DNA from: CALARM01 sp964431735
GTDB lineage: Bacteria > Vulcanimicrobiota > SpSt-956 > JAKJGF01
Assembly (NCBI GenBank): GCA_964431735.1
Contig: CAYSLJ010000071.1
Location: 1 to 35,913 of the forward strand
Direction: 5' to 3'
Length of the DNA stretch: 35,913 nt
Part shown: positions 15,410 through 24,531 of the stretch, in pieces
Position numbering within the stretch: the first letter of the stretch is position 1
How the letters are laid out: the number at the start of each line of letters is the position of its first letter
The notes under the pieces: generated by a model
Told to the model about the DNA's origin: nothing
Seen by the model: the letters and a program-made list of their open reading frames with translations, nothing else
The model's database searches: none
Translations under genes and position numbers: made by a program

Positions 15410-15818
15410 TTTTTCACTATCCTTTTAAATAGAAAATTTCATAGTAAAATCCGCAGAAGGAAAGGAGGAAAATTCTCTTTATTAAAAGGATTCTTCTCTT
15501 TCATATCTGAAATCCCTTTCTTTCTATATGGACTTTCCAAGAATAGTCAGTATATATTTTTAGCGAAAGTCATTTAAGAATTTCCCGTGTATTTCTTGTT
15601 CTATAAATATATTATACCCTAAAAAATCGGGAAGAAAAGTCCTCTTTTCTCCCGGAATACCCTATAATGAAAAAAATATGCCTGGCCATTTCTCCTGCTT
15701 CTTTTATACTGATATGAACCCGGAAATGAATAACATAATATGTTTCAGAATAAGGTGTTAACAAAATAATGTCGAAATACGTCTAATATTTAAGTTTTAA
15801 AGAAGGATTACCATAATA
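15410..15818. other. Gap without a gene
   Basis: 409 bases with no convincing coding frame, RNA gene or repeat from the window's families. It contains the divergent upstream regions of the antitoxin-like gene and the TPR gene. An AGAAGGATT ribosome site lies just before the latter. Confidence 0.5.
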
Positions 15819-17033
15819 ATGTCAGCCATGAAAAAAAATTATATAATTATATCAGGCTTTATCATAATATTTATAATATTTTTATGTTATTTATTGCCAG
15901 GTTTATCGGTAAAGCTTCGTAAATCTTCTTTAAGTCCCATTCCTGCATTGTCTGCCTCACAAATAAACAACATGGAAGATTTTATTAGCCTTTTAGAAAA
16001 AACAAATTCACCTGAAGATAGGAAAAAGATATTTGAAGAAAATAAAGAACTGATTACAAAGGATCTTATAATAACATTACTGGCAAAGGCAGACAGTGCT
16101 TTTGATAAAAAACATTTTTTAATTATCAAAGAAAGTCAGCACCTTACAGAGATTGCCGTGGAAGCAGCAGAATTTACAGGTGACACAGTTACTCTTGGGA
16201 AAGCCTTACTTTATTATTCCATATTTGAAAGATTTGAGAAAAGAGATGATTACAATCCTCCATGTCTAAAAAAAGCCCTTCTTTTATTTAAAGAATCGGG
16301 AGACAGAACAGGTGAAGCTTCATGTTATTACAGGCAGGCAAAAAACATCAGAGAATCCAGCGCACCTGCGTCCAGAAAGGAAAAGGCATTTGAACTGCTG
16401 GACAAAACTTTAATTATTGCCGGAGAAACAAAGGATTACCTGCTCGAAGGTGACTGCTTTTATATGAAAGGTGAGATTTACGGATACTTTACCCGGGATA
16501 AAGATAAAAGTATAGAAAATTTTAATAAAGCCACAGGGATATATAAAAAAAATGGCGATGTAATGAGTATTTTAAGATCCTATCAAACAATGTTTGACAT
16601 ATGTGAAAACAACGGTTTTCTTGAAGAAGCAAAGAAATATCTTGAGATAAAAAAACAGTTAATAGATGAAATGAAACCTGATAAGGCAGAGAATTTTTCC
16701 GGCAAAAAAGATGCCTATCTGTTCAGGGATGAAGAATTCAGAACTAAAGAAGAATTGATGGCAGATTATTATTACTCTCATTCAATTTTATGCTGGTTAT
16801 CCGGTAGATATGAAGAAGCAATAAAATATTACAAAAAAACTATCGATGAAGCTCAGAAATTACCTGAGACAGGATTTACAGAGATTTATGCTTATCTCGG
16901 GATGGGACGTACTTACTTATCCATCGGTAAGAAAGAAAGCGCTTTAAAGTATTATCTTGAAGCCGGGTGCAAAGTTACACCTCATATGGATATTAATCTT
17001 GCTACATGTATCTATGTCCGTCTGGCACAGTAG
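15819..17033 (+). pseudogene. TPR half of a broken TPR-CHAT protein
   Basis: 404 residues: N-terminal membrane anchor (about 6-28), then a helical region with several TPR-like repeats (about 150-400), e.g. YLGMGRTYLSIGKKESALKY. The frame stops at 17033, directly before a CHAT peptidase C-terminal half in another frame. The TPR N-terminus is also recognisable as a fragment at 32010-32341, where the segment ending EFTGD matches closely. Family proteins carry TPRs followed by about 300 residues of CHAT domain. Here the first half of the CHAT domain is missing and the rest is out of frame. This half may still be translated as a membrane TPR protein. Confidence 0.68.
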
Positions 17034-17487
17034 TAAAGATATGACAGCGGATATGTTATATAAAAAAGGAGGGCATTATGATATATTACATTTTGCCACA
17101 CATGGCACACTGGATTCAGCATCTCCTCTATTTTCGTCTCTCCTGTTTGCCGATAGAACTCTGCCTGTTTATGAAATATTTGACTTAAACCTGAAAGCTT
17201 ATCTTGTAACTCTCAGTGCGTGCAGGACAGGACTTTCCGAAGATGCAAACGGAGATGAACTCACCGGCTTATCCAGGGCTTTTATTTATGCAGGAACCCC
17301 TTCAATATGTGCAAGTTTATGGGATATTTCGGATGTATCCACATCGGCCTTTATGGAAAGATTTTATTTTTATCTGAAAGATCATAATAAGTCGGAAGCT
17401 TTAAGGCTTGCCCAGATAGATATAATGAAAAAATACAACCATCCCTTCTTCTGGGCTCCTTTTATTCTCACAGGCGACTGGAGGTAA
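17034..17487 (+). pseudogene. CHAT caspase-like peptidase, C-terminal half
   Basis: The C-terminal half of a CHAT (caspase HetF-associated with TPRs) cysteine peptidase. The catalytic His motif HFATHG and catalytic Cys motif SACRTG are both present, as is the typical end HPFFWAPFILTGDW. It lacks the roughly 120-150 residues that normally precede the catalytic His. No ribosome site plus start fits its frame. It joins the TPR gene through an apparent internal deletion with frameshift around 17025-17041. Catalytic residues are kept, so the break may be recent, or a sequencing or assembly error is possible. Confidence 0.7.
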
Positions 17488-17498
17488 CATTTCGGAAG

Positions 17499-18017
17499 TC
17501 ATTTATCCGCACTTTCCCTGTGCCAGACTTTATCTTTCAATCTCTCATATACGTTATATACAATGGGGCATATGGCACAGCTTTCTATTACACTGGTCAT
17601 TTTCAGGGTAAAATGTTTCGTATGAAGAGGGGGATAAGCGGCACAGGCATCAGGCCTGTAAGGGTAGCAGGAACACATGTTGTTTTTGAGAAAAGGACAT
17701 GGATCTGCCCTGAACATATATCCTTCTTCAAATTCCATTTTAAAGAGGTATTTTTTTTCAAAATCCTTCATAGATATTCCGAGTGACTGTGATAAACCCA
17801 GCATTTCTTCAAGCTCAAAACATGGGCTCATTTCTTTACAGCAATTTCCGCATTTGGTGCAATCTATTTCTGATGCCACTTCTTTATAAATCCTGTGGAC
17901 CATCTTATCAACGATCTTTGATGAAATAGTACAGCATAGTAAAAAAGAACGAAATTGCCAGTTTTCATCATTGTGTTCTTCTGATAATTTTTTAATTTTC
18001 TTAAGATTTAATTCCAT
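17499..18017 (-). CDS. YkgJ-family cysteine-cluster protein
   Basis: A 172-residue cytosolic protein of the YkgJ (CxxCxxCC) family, thought to bind zinc or iron-sulfur through its cysteine cluster. Motif CTKCGNCCKEMSPC lies at residues about 54-67, then DPCPFLKNNMCSCYPYRPDAC and CAICP near residues 105-145. The catalytic role is unknown in the family. The ribosome site is weak (GAGA-rich). Convergent with the CHAT fragment. Confidence 0.8.
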   Translation of the reverse strand: MELNLKKIKKLSEEHNDENWQFRSFLLCCTISSKIVDKMVHRIYKEVASEIDCTKCGNCCKEMSPCFELEEMLGLSQSLGISMKDFEKKYLFKMEFEEGYMFRADPCPFLKNNMCSCYPYRPDACAAYPPLHTKHFTLKMTSVIESCAICPIVYNVYERLKDKVWHRESADK

Positions 18018-18085
18018 AGTATGTTTCTCTTTTCCTGTATTTTAATTCCATGTACATTCTAACACTTTTCAATGATATATTAAAG

Positions 18086-18110
18086 TATAGTTAATTTCAT
18101 AATAATTTAT
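18086..18110 (+). repeat. Left end of a family B element, degraded
   Basis: TATAGTTAATTTCATAATAA matches the left inverted end of the elements at 4465 and 24532. No matching right end is found before the heptamer array at 18211, so this is a remnant or has lost one end. Confidence 0.45.
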
Positions 18111-18210
18111 TACATCGTGATGAGTGAGAATTCATCCATAAAATAAAAATTTTTCACAGAGAACAATGTTTTCCGTGAAAAATTTCATTAATCTATAAAA
18201 GGTTAATCCC

Positions 18211-18303
18211 ATTACGCATTACGCATTACGCATCAAGCATTACGCATTACGCATTACGCATCAAGCATTACGCATTACGCATTACGCATTACGCATTACG
18301 CAT
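18211..18303. repeat. Longest heptamer array (ATTACGC units)
   Basis: About thirteen consecutive 7-bp units, mostly ATTACGC with interspersed ATCAAGC every third to fourth unit. That higher-order pattern shows expansion of a multi-unit block. It ends four bases before the stop codon of the ahcY gene, in its 3' untranslated region. Confidence 0.9.
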
Positions 18304-18306
18304 CCC

Positions 18307-19710
18307 TTAATAACAGTAATGATCCGGTTTGAATGGTCCTTCAGGAGATACTCCTATATAATCTGCCTGTTTCTGTGTAAGTACTGTCATATGTGCTCCC
18401 AGTTTACCCAGGTGAAGTCTCGCTACTTCTTCATCCAGTTTTTTATCAAGCCTGTAAACATCTGTCTTGCGTCTGTTAGTCCAGAGATCAATCTGTGCCA
18501 GAACCTGATTTGTAAAGCTGCTTGACATTACAAAACTGGGATGTCCTGTAGCGCATCCGAGATTTACAAGACGGCCTTCTGCAAGTACATATATACAATG
18601 TCCGTCAGGGAAGATATATTTATCTACCTGCGGTTTTATATTTTCTTTCTTTATGCCCGGCCATGCCTGAAGTTTATCCATCTCTATTTCATTGTCAAAA
18701 TGCCCTATATTACAGACTATAGCCTGATCTTTCATTTTTGACATATGTTCTGCAGTAATGACATTACAGCTTCCTGTAGCAGTTACATAAATATCTGCAA
18801 AGGGAAGAACATCTTCCACTGTAAGAACTCTATAACCGCTCATAAGGGCCTGTAATGCACATATTGGATCAACCTCACTTACTATTACCTGTGCCTTCTG
18901 ACCTGCAAGGGATTCTGCCGAACCTTTTCCTACATTACCATGACCGCATACCATAGCAATCTTACCGGAGATCATGACATCTGTAGCACGTTTAATAGCA
19001 TCTACAAGGGATTCGCGACATCCGTAAATATTATCGAACTTATTTTTTGTAATAGCATCATTTACATTTATGGCAGGAAAGAGTAATTCTCCTTTTTCCA
19101 TCATCTGATAAAGTCTGTTCACACCTGTTGTTGTTTCTTCAGATACACCTTTACAATCTGTTACGAGACGATGGAAGAACTGAGAGTCTTCTTTAAGGCT
19201 TTCACGGAGAACGGAATATACAATAGCAAGTTCTTTATTATCAACTTTTTCATTCAAAAGTTCCGGATTTTCTTCTCCGTAATATCCCTTATGAATAATT
19301 AATGTGGCGTCTCCGCCGTCGTCTACGATAAGATTGGGTCCTTTACCATCTGGCCATGTGAGAGCTTTTTTGGTAAAATGCCAGTATTCTTCCAGTGTTT
19401 CACCTTTATAAGCAAATACAGGTATACCTGCTTTTGCTATGGCAGCAGCAGCATGATCCTGTGTGGAAAATATATTGCATGACGCCCATCTCACATCTGC
19501 TCCCAGTTCAACCAGTGTTTCAATAAGAACTGCTGTTTGAATTGTCATATGAAGACTTCCCATAATTCTGGCACCTTTTAAAGGTTTCTGTGGGCCATAT
19601 TTTTTTCTTGTCTCCATAAGACCCGGCATTTCATGTTCGGCAATAATCATTTCCTTTCTCCCGAAATCTGCCAGGTTAATATCTTTTACATAATAATCTG
19701 TCTTAACCAT
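18307..19710 (-). CDS. ahcY: Adenosylhomocysteinase
   Basis: S-adenosyl-L-homocysteine hydrolase, the NAD-dependent cytosolic enzyme that splits SAH to adenosine and homocysteine and relieves product inhibition of methyltransferases. 467 residues. The substrate domain has GSLHMTIQTAVLIETL, NIFSTQDHAAAAIA and the NVNDAITKNKFDNIYG region. The NAD site is CGHGNVGKGSAESL, and HFDNEIEMD and the C-terminal FKPDHYCY tail are typical. I place the start at ATG 19710, with AGAGGAGG 8 bases upstream. A longer frame upstream is translated repeat. A heptamer array occupies the leader and another the 3' region. Confidence 0.95.
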   Translation of the reverse strand: MVKTDYYVKDINLADFGRKEMIIAEHEMPGLMETRKKYGPQKPLKGARIMGSLHMTIQTAVLIETLVELGADVRWASCNIFSTQDHAAAAIAKAGIPVFAYKGETLEEYWHFTKKALTWPDGKGPNLIVDDGGDATLIIHKGYYGEENPELLNEKVDNKELAIVYSVLRESLKEDSQFFHRLVTDCKGVSEETTTGVNRLYQMMEKGELLFPAINVNDAITKNKFDNIYGCRESLVDAIKRATDVMISGKIAMVCGHGNVGKGSAESLAGQKAQVIVSEVDPICALQALMSGYRVLTVEDVLPFADIYVTATGSCNVITAEHMSKMKDQAIVCNIGHFDNEIEMDKLQAWPGIKKENIKPQVDKYIFPDGHCIYVLAEGRLVNLGCATGHPSFVMSSSFTNQVLAQIDLWTNRRKTDVYRLDKKLDEEVARLHLGKLGAHMTVLTQKQADYIGVSPEGPFKPDHYCY

Positions 19711-19742
19711 ATTAAGACCTCCTCTTAAATAATATATGGAAA

Positions 19743-19772
19743 TCGTGACGCGTGACGCGTGACGCGTGACGG
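19743..19772. repeat. Heptamer array in the ahcY leader
   Basis: Four GCGTGAC-type units starting TCGTGAC and ending GGG. Free-standing. It lies 33 bases upstream of the ahcY start, between it and the HTH-cyclase gene stop. Confidence 0.85.
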
Positions 19773-19811
19773 GTCTGTTCCAATCACCTGTAATCAAAAT
19801 CAGGTCGGTGG

Positions 19812-20552
19812 TTACAATTTTTCTATAAAAGGCTCGTAAATAATTACGGGGTTTTTATTATGTGAGATAAAAAACTCACCGCACTTAACAAAATCTTCTC
19901 TTTCTGCCAGTTCATTCATCACAGTATCTGTAAGACCTGTACCTGTTTTACAGTTTTTTGCCACCCATGGCATGACAAGAAAAGCTGTATTAACAGTTTC
20001 ACCTATTATATCAGGTCTTTCATAATCAGGATGTCCCATAAGACCGAGAAAAATATCGCCTTTATGGAGAGTGATTATCAGTTCATGCATATTGAGCAAT
20101 CTTCTGCTCTCTTTAGCTGCTTCCAGTGCTCTCGATTCATGATTTATGCCTGTAAAAAAACCAAGAAAACCATCTCCTATATATTTTACGGGAACTCCGT
20201 CAAATCTCTTCACTGCTTCGGTAACGGTATAATGGATAATATTCATCCATAAAGCAAGTTCCTTCGGTGCCATTAAAGTAGCTTTACCGGCAAAACCGTT
20301 AATACCTGTGCAGAATACAGTGGCATTAAAGGTGTCTGTTCCCGCCATAGTTCCTCCCAGAAGCCATTCAACACTTACACCGAGCAGTCTGGACAGTTCT
20401 ACCAGAACAGAGATATCAGGAGCATTCTCTCCTCTTTCCCATTTTGATACGGCCTGTGCACTTATCTGTAAAGCACCTGCAATATCTGTCTGTTTCAGCC
20501 TCCTTTTCTCACGGGTTGTTTTAATTCTGAAACCGAGTTTTTTTAAGTCCAT
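19812..20552 (-). CDS. XRE-type HTH fused to a degenerate class III cyclase domain
   Basis: 246 residues. Residues 1-66 are a Cro/C1-type HTH (LKQTDIAGALQISAQAVSKW, then ISVLVELSRLLGVSVEWLLG). Residues about 75-240 align by eye with adenylate/guanylate cyclase catalytic domains: TVFCTGINGF where active enzymes have TVLFADI-GF, VKYIGDGFLGFF (second metal Asp127 kept), and IGETVNTAFLV where active ones have IGD-VN-A-R. The first metal Asp is Gly83 and the transition-state Arg is Leu192, so nucleotide cyclisation is unlikely. It may be a nucleotide-responsive transcription factor. GGGAAG precedes the ATG. Confidence 0.72.
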   Translation of the reverse strand: MDLKKLGFRIKTTREKRRLKQTDIAGALQISAQAVSKWERGENAPDISVLVELSRLLGVSVEWLLGGTMAGTDTFNATVFCTGINGFAGKATLMAPKELALWMNIIHYTVTEAVKRFDGVPVKYIGDGFLGFFTGINHESRALEAAKESRRLLNMHELIITLHKGDIFLGLMGHPDYERPDIIGETVNTAFLVMPWVAKNCKTGTGLTDTVMNELAEREDFVKCGEFFISHNKNPVIIYEPFIEKL

Positions 20553-20756
20553 AATACTTCCCTGTGTATGATAACATTATAATTTAACATGAGAGTAAAA
20601 ATCAATAAAGACATAGTTGATTCATATAACGTGTCTCTTGTGTAAAGAAAAATTCCAATGGAATTTTAAGTATATATTTTTTTTAAAAATAGTCAATACA
20701 TATTACCGGAGAATTTCCTGTTCTTTATTTCTCTAATATGGCCGGGACTATTCCTA

Positions 20757-21689
20757 TTAAAAATTCTCTTTCTTCACAAGCTTTTTATAACTCCTGTATT
20801 CATGTATGGCAAACCCTGAAAAAGAGTCATATTCAATTAATTTCTTTTTTGCTTCTTCCATAACTGACCTCATGATAGTCAGGCCAGTAGATGCAAAGGT
20901 GAGATTCTCGTCAGTGAGAGGTTTTGTTTCAAGTCCTATAAAAACCTTTTTGTTCTTCAAAGAAGCATAAGCCAGTTCATTCCGGGCAAGTGCTATAATT
21001 CCATTATTCCCATCTGCTACAGTCCTGTAATCCATAATAGCAATATTATCTGTAACGTCTATTATTCCCTCTACAAGAGGCTTTTTCACTCCGCCCAGAG
21101 TCACAGTTCTTATCTCTTTCGTATATGGATCGGGAGCATCAAACCAGAAAGGTACGGCCACACTGAATGCAATACCTTTGCTGGAGGTTTTATCAGATAT
21201 TTTTGTGAGAAGTTCAATATAATTTTCTAAAATCCATACCTGTTTTTCTGTTTTAAACTCCGGCAAAAGATATGGTTCTATATCATATTGAATACCGTAA
21301 AATTTTTCGCAAGTTTCTGACTGTTCATTATAGTGTATTATCTCATCTACTGTTTTCAGAACCGAAGCATGATATTCAGGAAGAGCATAATCCTTACTTC
21401 CGTCCAGAGCATAAACTTTTACATGTATAGAAGAAAGCTCTGAAACAAGTATGCGAAGTTTATCGACTTTCACATCAAAATCTCCCGGTATCTGCAAAAA
21501 TATACAGGTAAATTTTTCATGAAGGACGAAGGATAAAAATTCCTCCCTGCCAGTTGAACTCTCAAGTATCTCAGATGTATTCCATACCCAGAGAGCTTTT
21601 TCCAGGGTCTTTCCATGGGCATGCCTTATTTCTGAAGATAAGAGGAAAGAAATTATAAATATTATAAAAATAATCCTGAAAAAATTCAA
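20757..21689 (-). CDS. Secreted TIM-barrel-like protein, possible glycosidase
   Basis: 310 residues. Signal peptide (residues about 3-26). The alternating strand/helix pattern suggests a (beta/alpha)8 barrel. GIQYDIEPYLLPEF (about 149-162) places Asp and Glu (D-x-E) at a strand end like GH18-type or related barrel glycosidases. IAIMDYRTVADG (about 219-230) and the terminal GFAIHEY resemble later barrel strands of such enzymes. I do not recognise a specific family, and the substrate is unknown. The start is TTG with AAGGT upstream. Same strand as, but 130 bases after, the small membrane protein. Confidence 0.55.
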   Translation of the reverse strand: MNFFRIIFIIFIISFLLSSEIRHAHGKTLEKALWVWNTSEILESSTGREEFLSFVLHEKFTCIFLQIPGDFDVKVDKLRILVSELSSIHVKVYALDGSKDYALPEYHASVLKTVDEIIHYNEQSETCEKFYGIQYDIEPYLLPEFKTEKQVWILENYIELLTKISDKTSSKGIAFSVAVPFWFDAPDPYTKEIRTVTLGGVKKPLVEGIIDVTDNIAIMDYRTVADGNNGIIALARNELAYASLKNKKVFIGLETKPLTDENLTFASTGLTIMRSVMEEAKKKLIEYDSFSGFAIHEYRSYKKLVKKENF

Positions 21690-21752
21690 TGATCTTACCT
21701 TTTATACAATCAGGAACTGTAAGGAAATAACTCTCAAATTATGGTTATTTTC

Positions 21753-21785
21753 CTCGTGTCACGCATTACGCATTACGCATTACGA
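21753..21785. repeat. Heptamer array (ATTACGC units)
   Basis: CGTGTCAC followed by GCATTAC units. Free-standing, between the TIM-barrel-like gene and the small membrane protein gene. Confidence 0.8.
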
Positions 21786-21819
21786 TTGTAACTATGATAT
21801 GGTTATTTTTTACAACCCC

Positions 21820-22089
21820 TTATTTTGCAATATAATTGACTATTACATAATACTCACCATAAACAAGAATACCGCAGACAAAAACGAATAAAAAAAGTAG
21901 CAGTTCATTCCAGTTGTCTTCCCAGTAAGAACCGTCAAACATTGACATCAGATCAGGTTTGGCCCAGAACCAGATAGCTTTAAAAAAACCTTCCCAGTTG
22001 CTGAAAAAAATTCTCCCTATCAATAAAAAGATAGGAATATTGATAATAATAAGAAAAACAATCTGTAATATTCTCGTATTATCTGACAT
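21820..22089 (-). CDS. Small two-helix membrane protein
   Basis: 89 residues with two hydrophobic segments (about 9-28 and 62-86) flanking a tryptophan- and acid-rich loop (FDGSYWEDNWNE). No recognised family. It starts 24 bases after the kinase stop on the same strand, so it is probably cotranscribed and may be a membrane partner or substrate of the kinase. Confidence 0.6.
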   Translation of the reverse strand: MSDNTRILQIVFLIIINIPIFLLIGRIFFSNWEGFFKAIWFWAKPDLMSMFDGSYWEDNWNELLLFLFVFVCGILVYGEYYVIVNYIAK

Positions 22090-22113
22090 ACAACCATTCT
22101 TTCTGTTATAAAG

Positions 22114-24132
22114 CTATTGTTTAACTTTCTGTACCATACCGGCAGCTACCAGTTCATAAATTGCTTTTCCTACATCAAAATAAGTCTTACCTGTTCCTTT
22201 CATGACATCTCTTACAGTTTTCTTTTCATCAAGATGAAACAGTATATATAAATATTCCGATTGTACTGTAACTATGGCAGAATTAGATAACTGAACCTTG
22301 AATATATCATCGAGTGATTTTACAACTTCTCTTATCTTTACAAACTGTTCCTTTCTTTTCAGAACTTCTGTAAGAAGTTCATCTGTAGGAGTCTTTATTG
22401 TTCTCTTATCAGGCGTTTCTCCGGCATAAAATCTTCCTTTTCCCATAACCCAGTTTACAGATTGATAGAAAGCTTCTTCACCTGTAATCTGTCCGTAAAC
22501 ACAGTGGGTTATATCACCGTTTTCCACATATATATCGCCGTCTTCAAGGGAAGATTTAATGGATAATTTTCCTGTAACCTCACAGGAACAGAATTCAACA
22601 AGCAAATCGAACATATCCAGTATTTCCAGTTCAAATCCGTCAAATCCTGTCAGTTCTGCTTCTTTCGGTTCCTTCGTCTTATTTACAAATTCATCAAGGA
22701 GATATGTGACAACTTCCGATTCTATAGGTGTACCACCCTGGGAAGCTTTCCTTATACTTTCCAGTATATTTTCATAACCTTCCTTCTTTAAGACATAACC
22801 TGCCACACCGGCTTTGAGTGAATTCAATACAGTCTCTCTGTCAAGGTCCTGGGAACTGAGAACTATTATTTTTGCAGACGGCATGGTACCTTTTATCTTA
22901 CTTATTATATCAATACTATTTTTATCCGATACTGCTATATCCATTAAGATCACATCGGGTTTTTCCTGTGGTTTATTAAGTTTAGAAAGACATTCTTCAC
23001 CTGTTGAAGCAGATGCAATTAATTCTATATCAACAGAATTTTCTATAGCTTTTCTGCAGGAAAGACTCTGTGTGGCAGAACTTTCAACAAGAAAGACCCT
23101 TATCTTCTTATGGGTGTAAAACTCTTTTTTCAATTTATTCAATGAATCTACAATATTCTTTTTTATTCTTCCGAGAAGATCCCATTTCTCTTCTTTTTCA
23201 ACGGGCGGCAATTTTATGACAGCAGGCTTTTCTTCTTCCATAGAAATTACCGACATAAGATCCTTCTTGAGTTCTTTCGCGGTCTGATATCTATCTTCCA
23301 CTTCTTTTTGAAGGGCTTTTATCAGTATTGCTTCGAGTCTGGTTGAAACAGAGGAATTTACCCTTCTTACAGGCTTGAATTCAAAAGGCATTACAGGCAT
23401 GGTACCGCTTACGAGATGGTAAATAGTGGCTCCCAGAGCATAGATATCACTTCTAACATCCTGTATGCCTGAATACTGCTCGGGCGGTGCATAACCTACC
23501 GTTCCTATAGCTGTCTGGCGCCTTGTCACTCTGTCTGTCGTTTTTGCAGTACCGAAATCTATGAGGATTATCTGATTATCTCTGGCTCTGAGCATTACAT
23601 TATCAGGTTTTAAGTCTCTGTATATAATTTGAGGTTTGTTATTATGAAGATAATCCAGTACATCACAAAGAGTCAGAGACCAGTTAATAACCCTGTCTTC
23701 TTCGAGAGATCTTTTTCTTTCCTTTTCCATTATGGTAAGCAGATCATTACCGGGAATATAATCCATAACAAGATAATATTTATCGTCTTCGAGAAAATAA
23801 TCAAGCACATGAGGTAAAGCCGGATGGCGCAGCCTTGCAAGAATCTCAACTTCAGACTTGAATCTTGTCACCCTGTAATCTTTTTCTTCGTCTGAAAGTG
23901 AATCAAAATAAAGGAGTTTTACGGCACAGATACAGTTAAGCCTTTTATCAAGGGCTGCGTATAATTCCCCCATGCCTCCTTTTTGAAGAGGTGATATCAA
24001 TTTGTATCTATCACCGAGTACTATCTCTTTTTTTATTTTATCTCTCGGACAGAATTCCAGACTGGAAGAACAGGAATTACATATTTTTGCTTTATCATCA
24101 TTTTTATTACAGCAACTCAGGCAGTATATCAT
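22114..24132 (-). CDS. Zinc ribbon-Ser/Thr kinase-receiver-DUF4388 signalling protein
   Basis: 672 residues, cytosolic. Order: a zinc ribbon (C4-x2-C7, C18-x2-C21). A Hanks-type kinase (about 38-300) has LQKGGMGELY (glycine loop), AVKLL (Lys), YRDLKPDN (catalytic loop, His replaced by Tyr) and IDFGTAK. A two-component receiver (about 340-460) has VILMDIAVS, bearing the phospho-acceptor Asp, and GYVLKKEGYENI. A DUF4388/PATAN-like domain (about 515-605) includes LEDGDIYVENGDI. A winged-helix-like tail closes the protein. There is no transmembrane segment. Such proteins integrate Ser/Thr and His-Asp phosphorylation. No cognate histidine kinase is adjacent. The ribosome site is weak. Confidence 0.85.
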   Translation of the reverse strand: MIYCLSCCNKNDDKAKICNSCSSSLEFCPRDKIKKEIVLGDRYKLISPLQKGGMGELYAALDKRLNCICAVKLLYFDSLSDEEKDYRVTRFKSEVEILARLRHPALPHVLDYFLEDDKYYLVMDYIPGNDLLTIMEKERKRSLEEDRVINWSLTLCDVLDYLHNNKPQIIYRDLKPDNVMLRARDNQIILIDFGTAKTTDRVTRRQTAIGTVGYAPPEQYSGIQDVRSDIYALGATIYHLVSGTMPVMPFEFKPVRRVNSSVSTRLEAILIKALQKEVEDRYQTAKELKKDLMSVISMEEEKPAVIKLPPVEKEEKWDLLGRIKKNIVDSLNKLKKEFYTHKKIRVFLVESSATQSLSCRKAIENSVDIELIASASTGEECLSKLNKPQEKPDVILMDIAVSDKNSIDIISKIKGTMPSAKIIVLSSQDLDRETVLNSLKAGVAGYVLKKEGYENILESIRKASQGGTPIESEVVTYLLDEFVNKTKEPKEAELTGFDGFELEILDMFDLLVEFCSCEVTGKLSIKSSLEDGDIYVENGDITHCVYGQITGEEAFYQSVNWVMGKGRFYAGETPDKRTIKTPTDELLTEVLKRKEQFVKIREVVKSLDDIFKVQLSNSAIVTVQSEYLYILFHLDEKKTVRDVMKGTGKTYFDVGKAIYELVAAGMVQKVKQ

Positions 24133-24161
24133 AATTCAATCACCATTATTCTTTAAAGATT

Positions 24162-24195
24162 TCGTGACGCGTGACGCGTGACGCGTGACGCGAGG
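24162..24195. repeat. Heptamer array in the kinase leader
   Basis: TTCGTGAC then four GCGTGAC units ending GCGAGGAA. Free-standing, 30 bases upstream of the kinase start. Confidence 0.85.
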
Positions 24196-24301
24196 AATAA
24201 ACCAGGAAAAGTTCTGATACCAACCATAATAAATTCTTTATATAAAAATTTAGTCCTGTCAAAAACAGGAATAAAATTGAAATAATCAATTCACAGTATA
24301 T

Positions 24302-24406
24302 TTACTGAGGTGAGCATAAATAATAAATATATGCTCTCGTGACGCGTAACGCGTTACGCGTGACGGGAGGAAGGCTTTTATTGTATGCTTATCCTCAGGT
24401 CAGTAA
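24302..24406 (+). mobile_element. Family A inverted-repeat element, copy 4
   Basis: 105 bp with ends TTACTGAGGTGAGCATAA (24302-24319) and TTATCCTCAGGTCAGTAA (24389-24406). The core is GCGTAAC, GCGTTAC, GCGTGAC and GGGAGGAA. It lies in the 617-base divergent gap between the kinase and GNAT genes, which otherwise holds only repeats. Confidence 0.78.
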
Positions 24407-24531
24407 TTCAGTTTAGCATTTTTTATCTTTATTTTAAACATGTTACAGATAAATATAACAGATAAATATATTTGTACTGGAGAAAATAAGTGCTATAATA
24501 TTATATAATCAGTTTCATAACAATTCATAAT

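Noticed and set aside
17075..17200. AAGGAGGGC followed by ATG inside the CHAT half as a true internal start
   Set aside because: That ATG is in a different frame from the CHAT motifs and leads to a short random product.
18211..18303. Regular short repeats that might suggest a CRISPR array
   Set aside because: Units are 7 bp in direct tandem with no spacers, and no cas gene is nearby.
19711..19797. Longer N-terminus for adenosylhomocysteinase
   Set aside because: It consists of repeat translation. ATG 19710 has the ribosome site and the normal family start.
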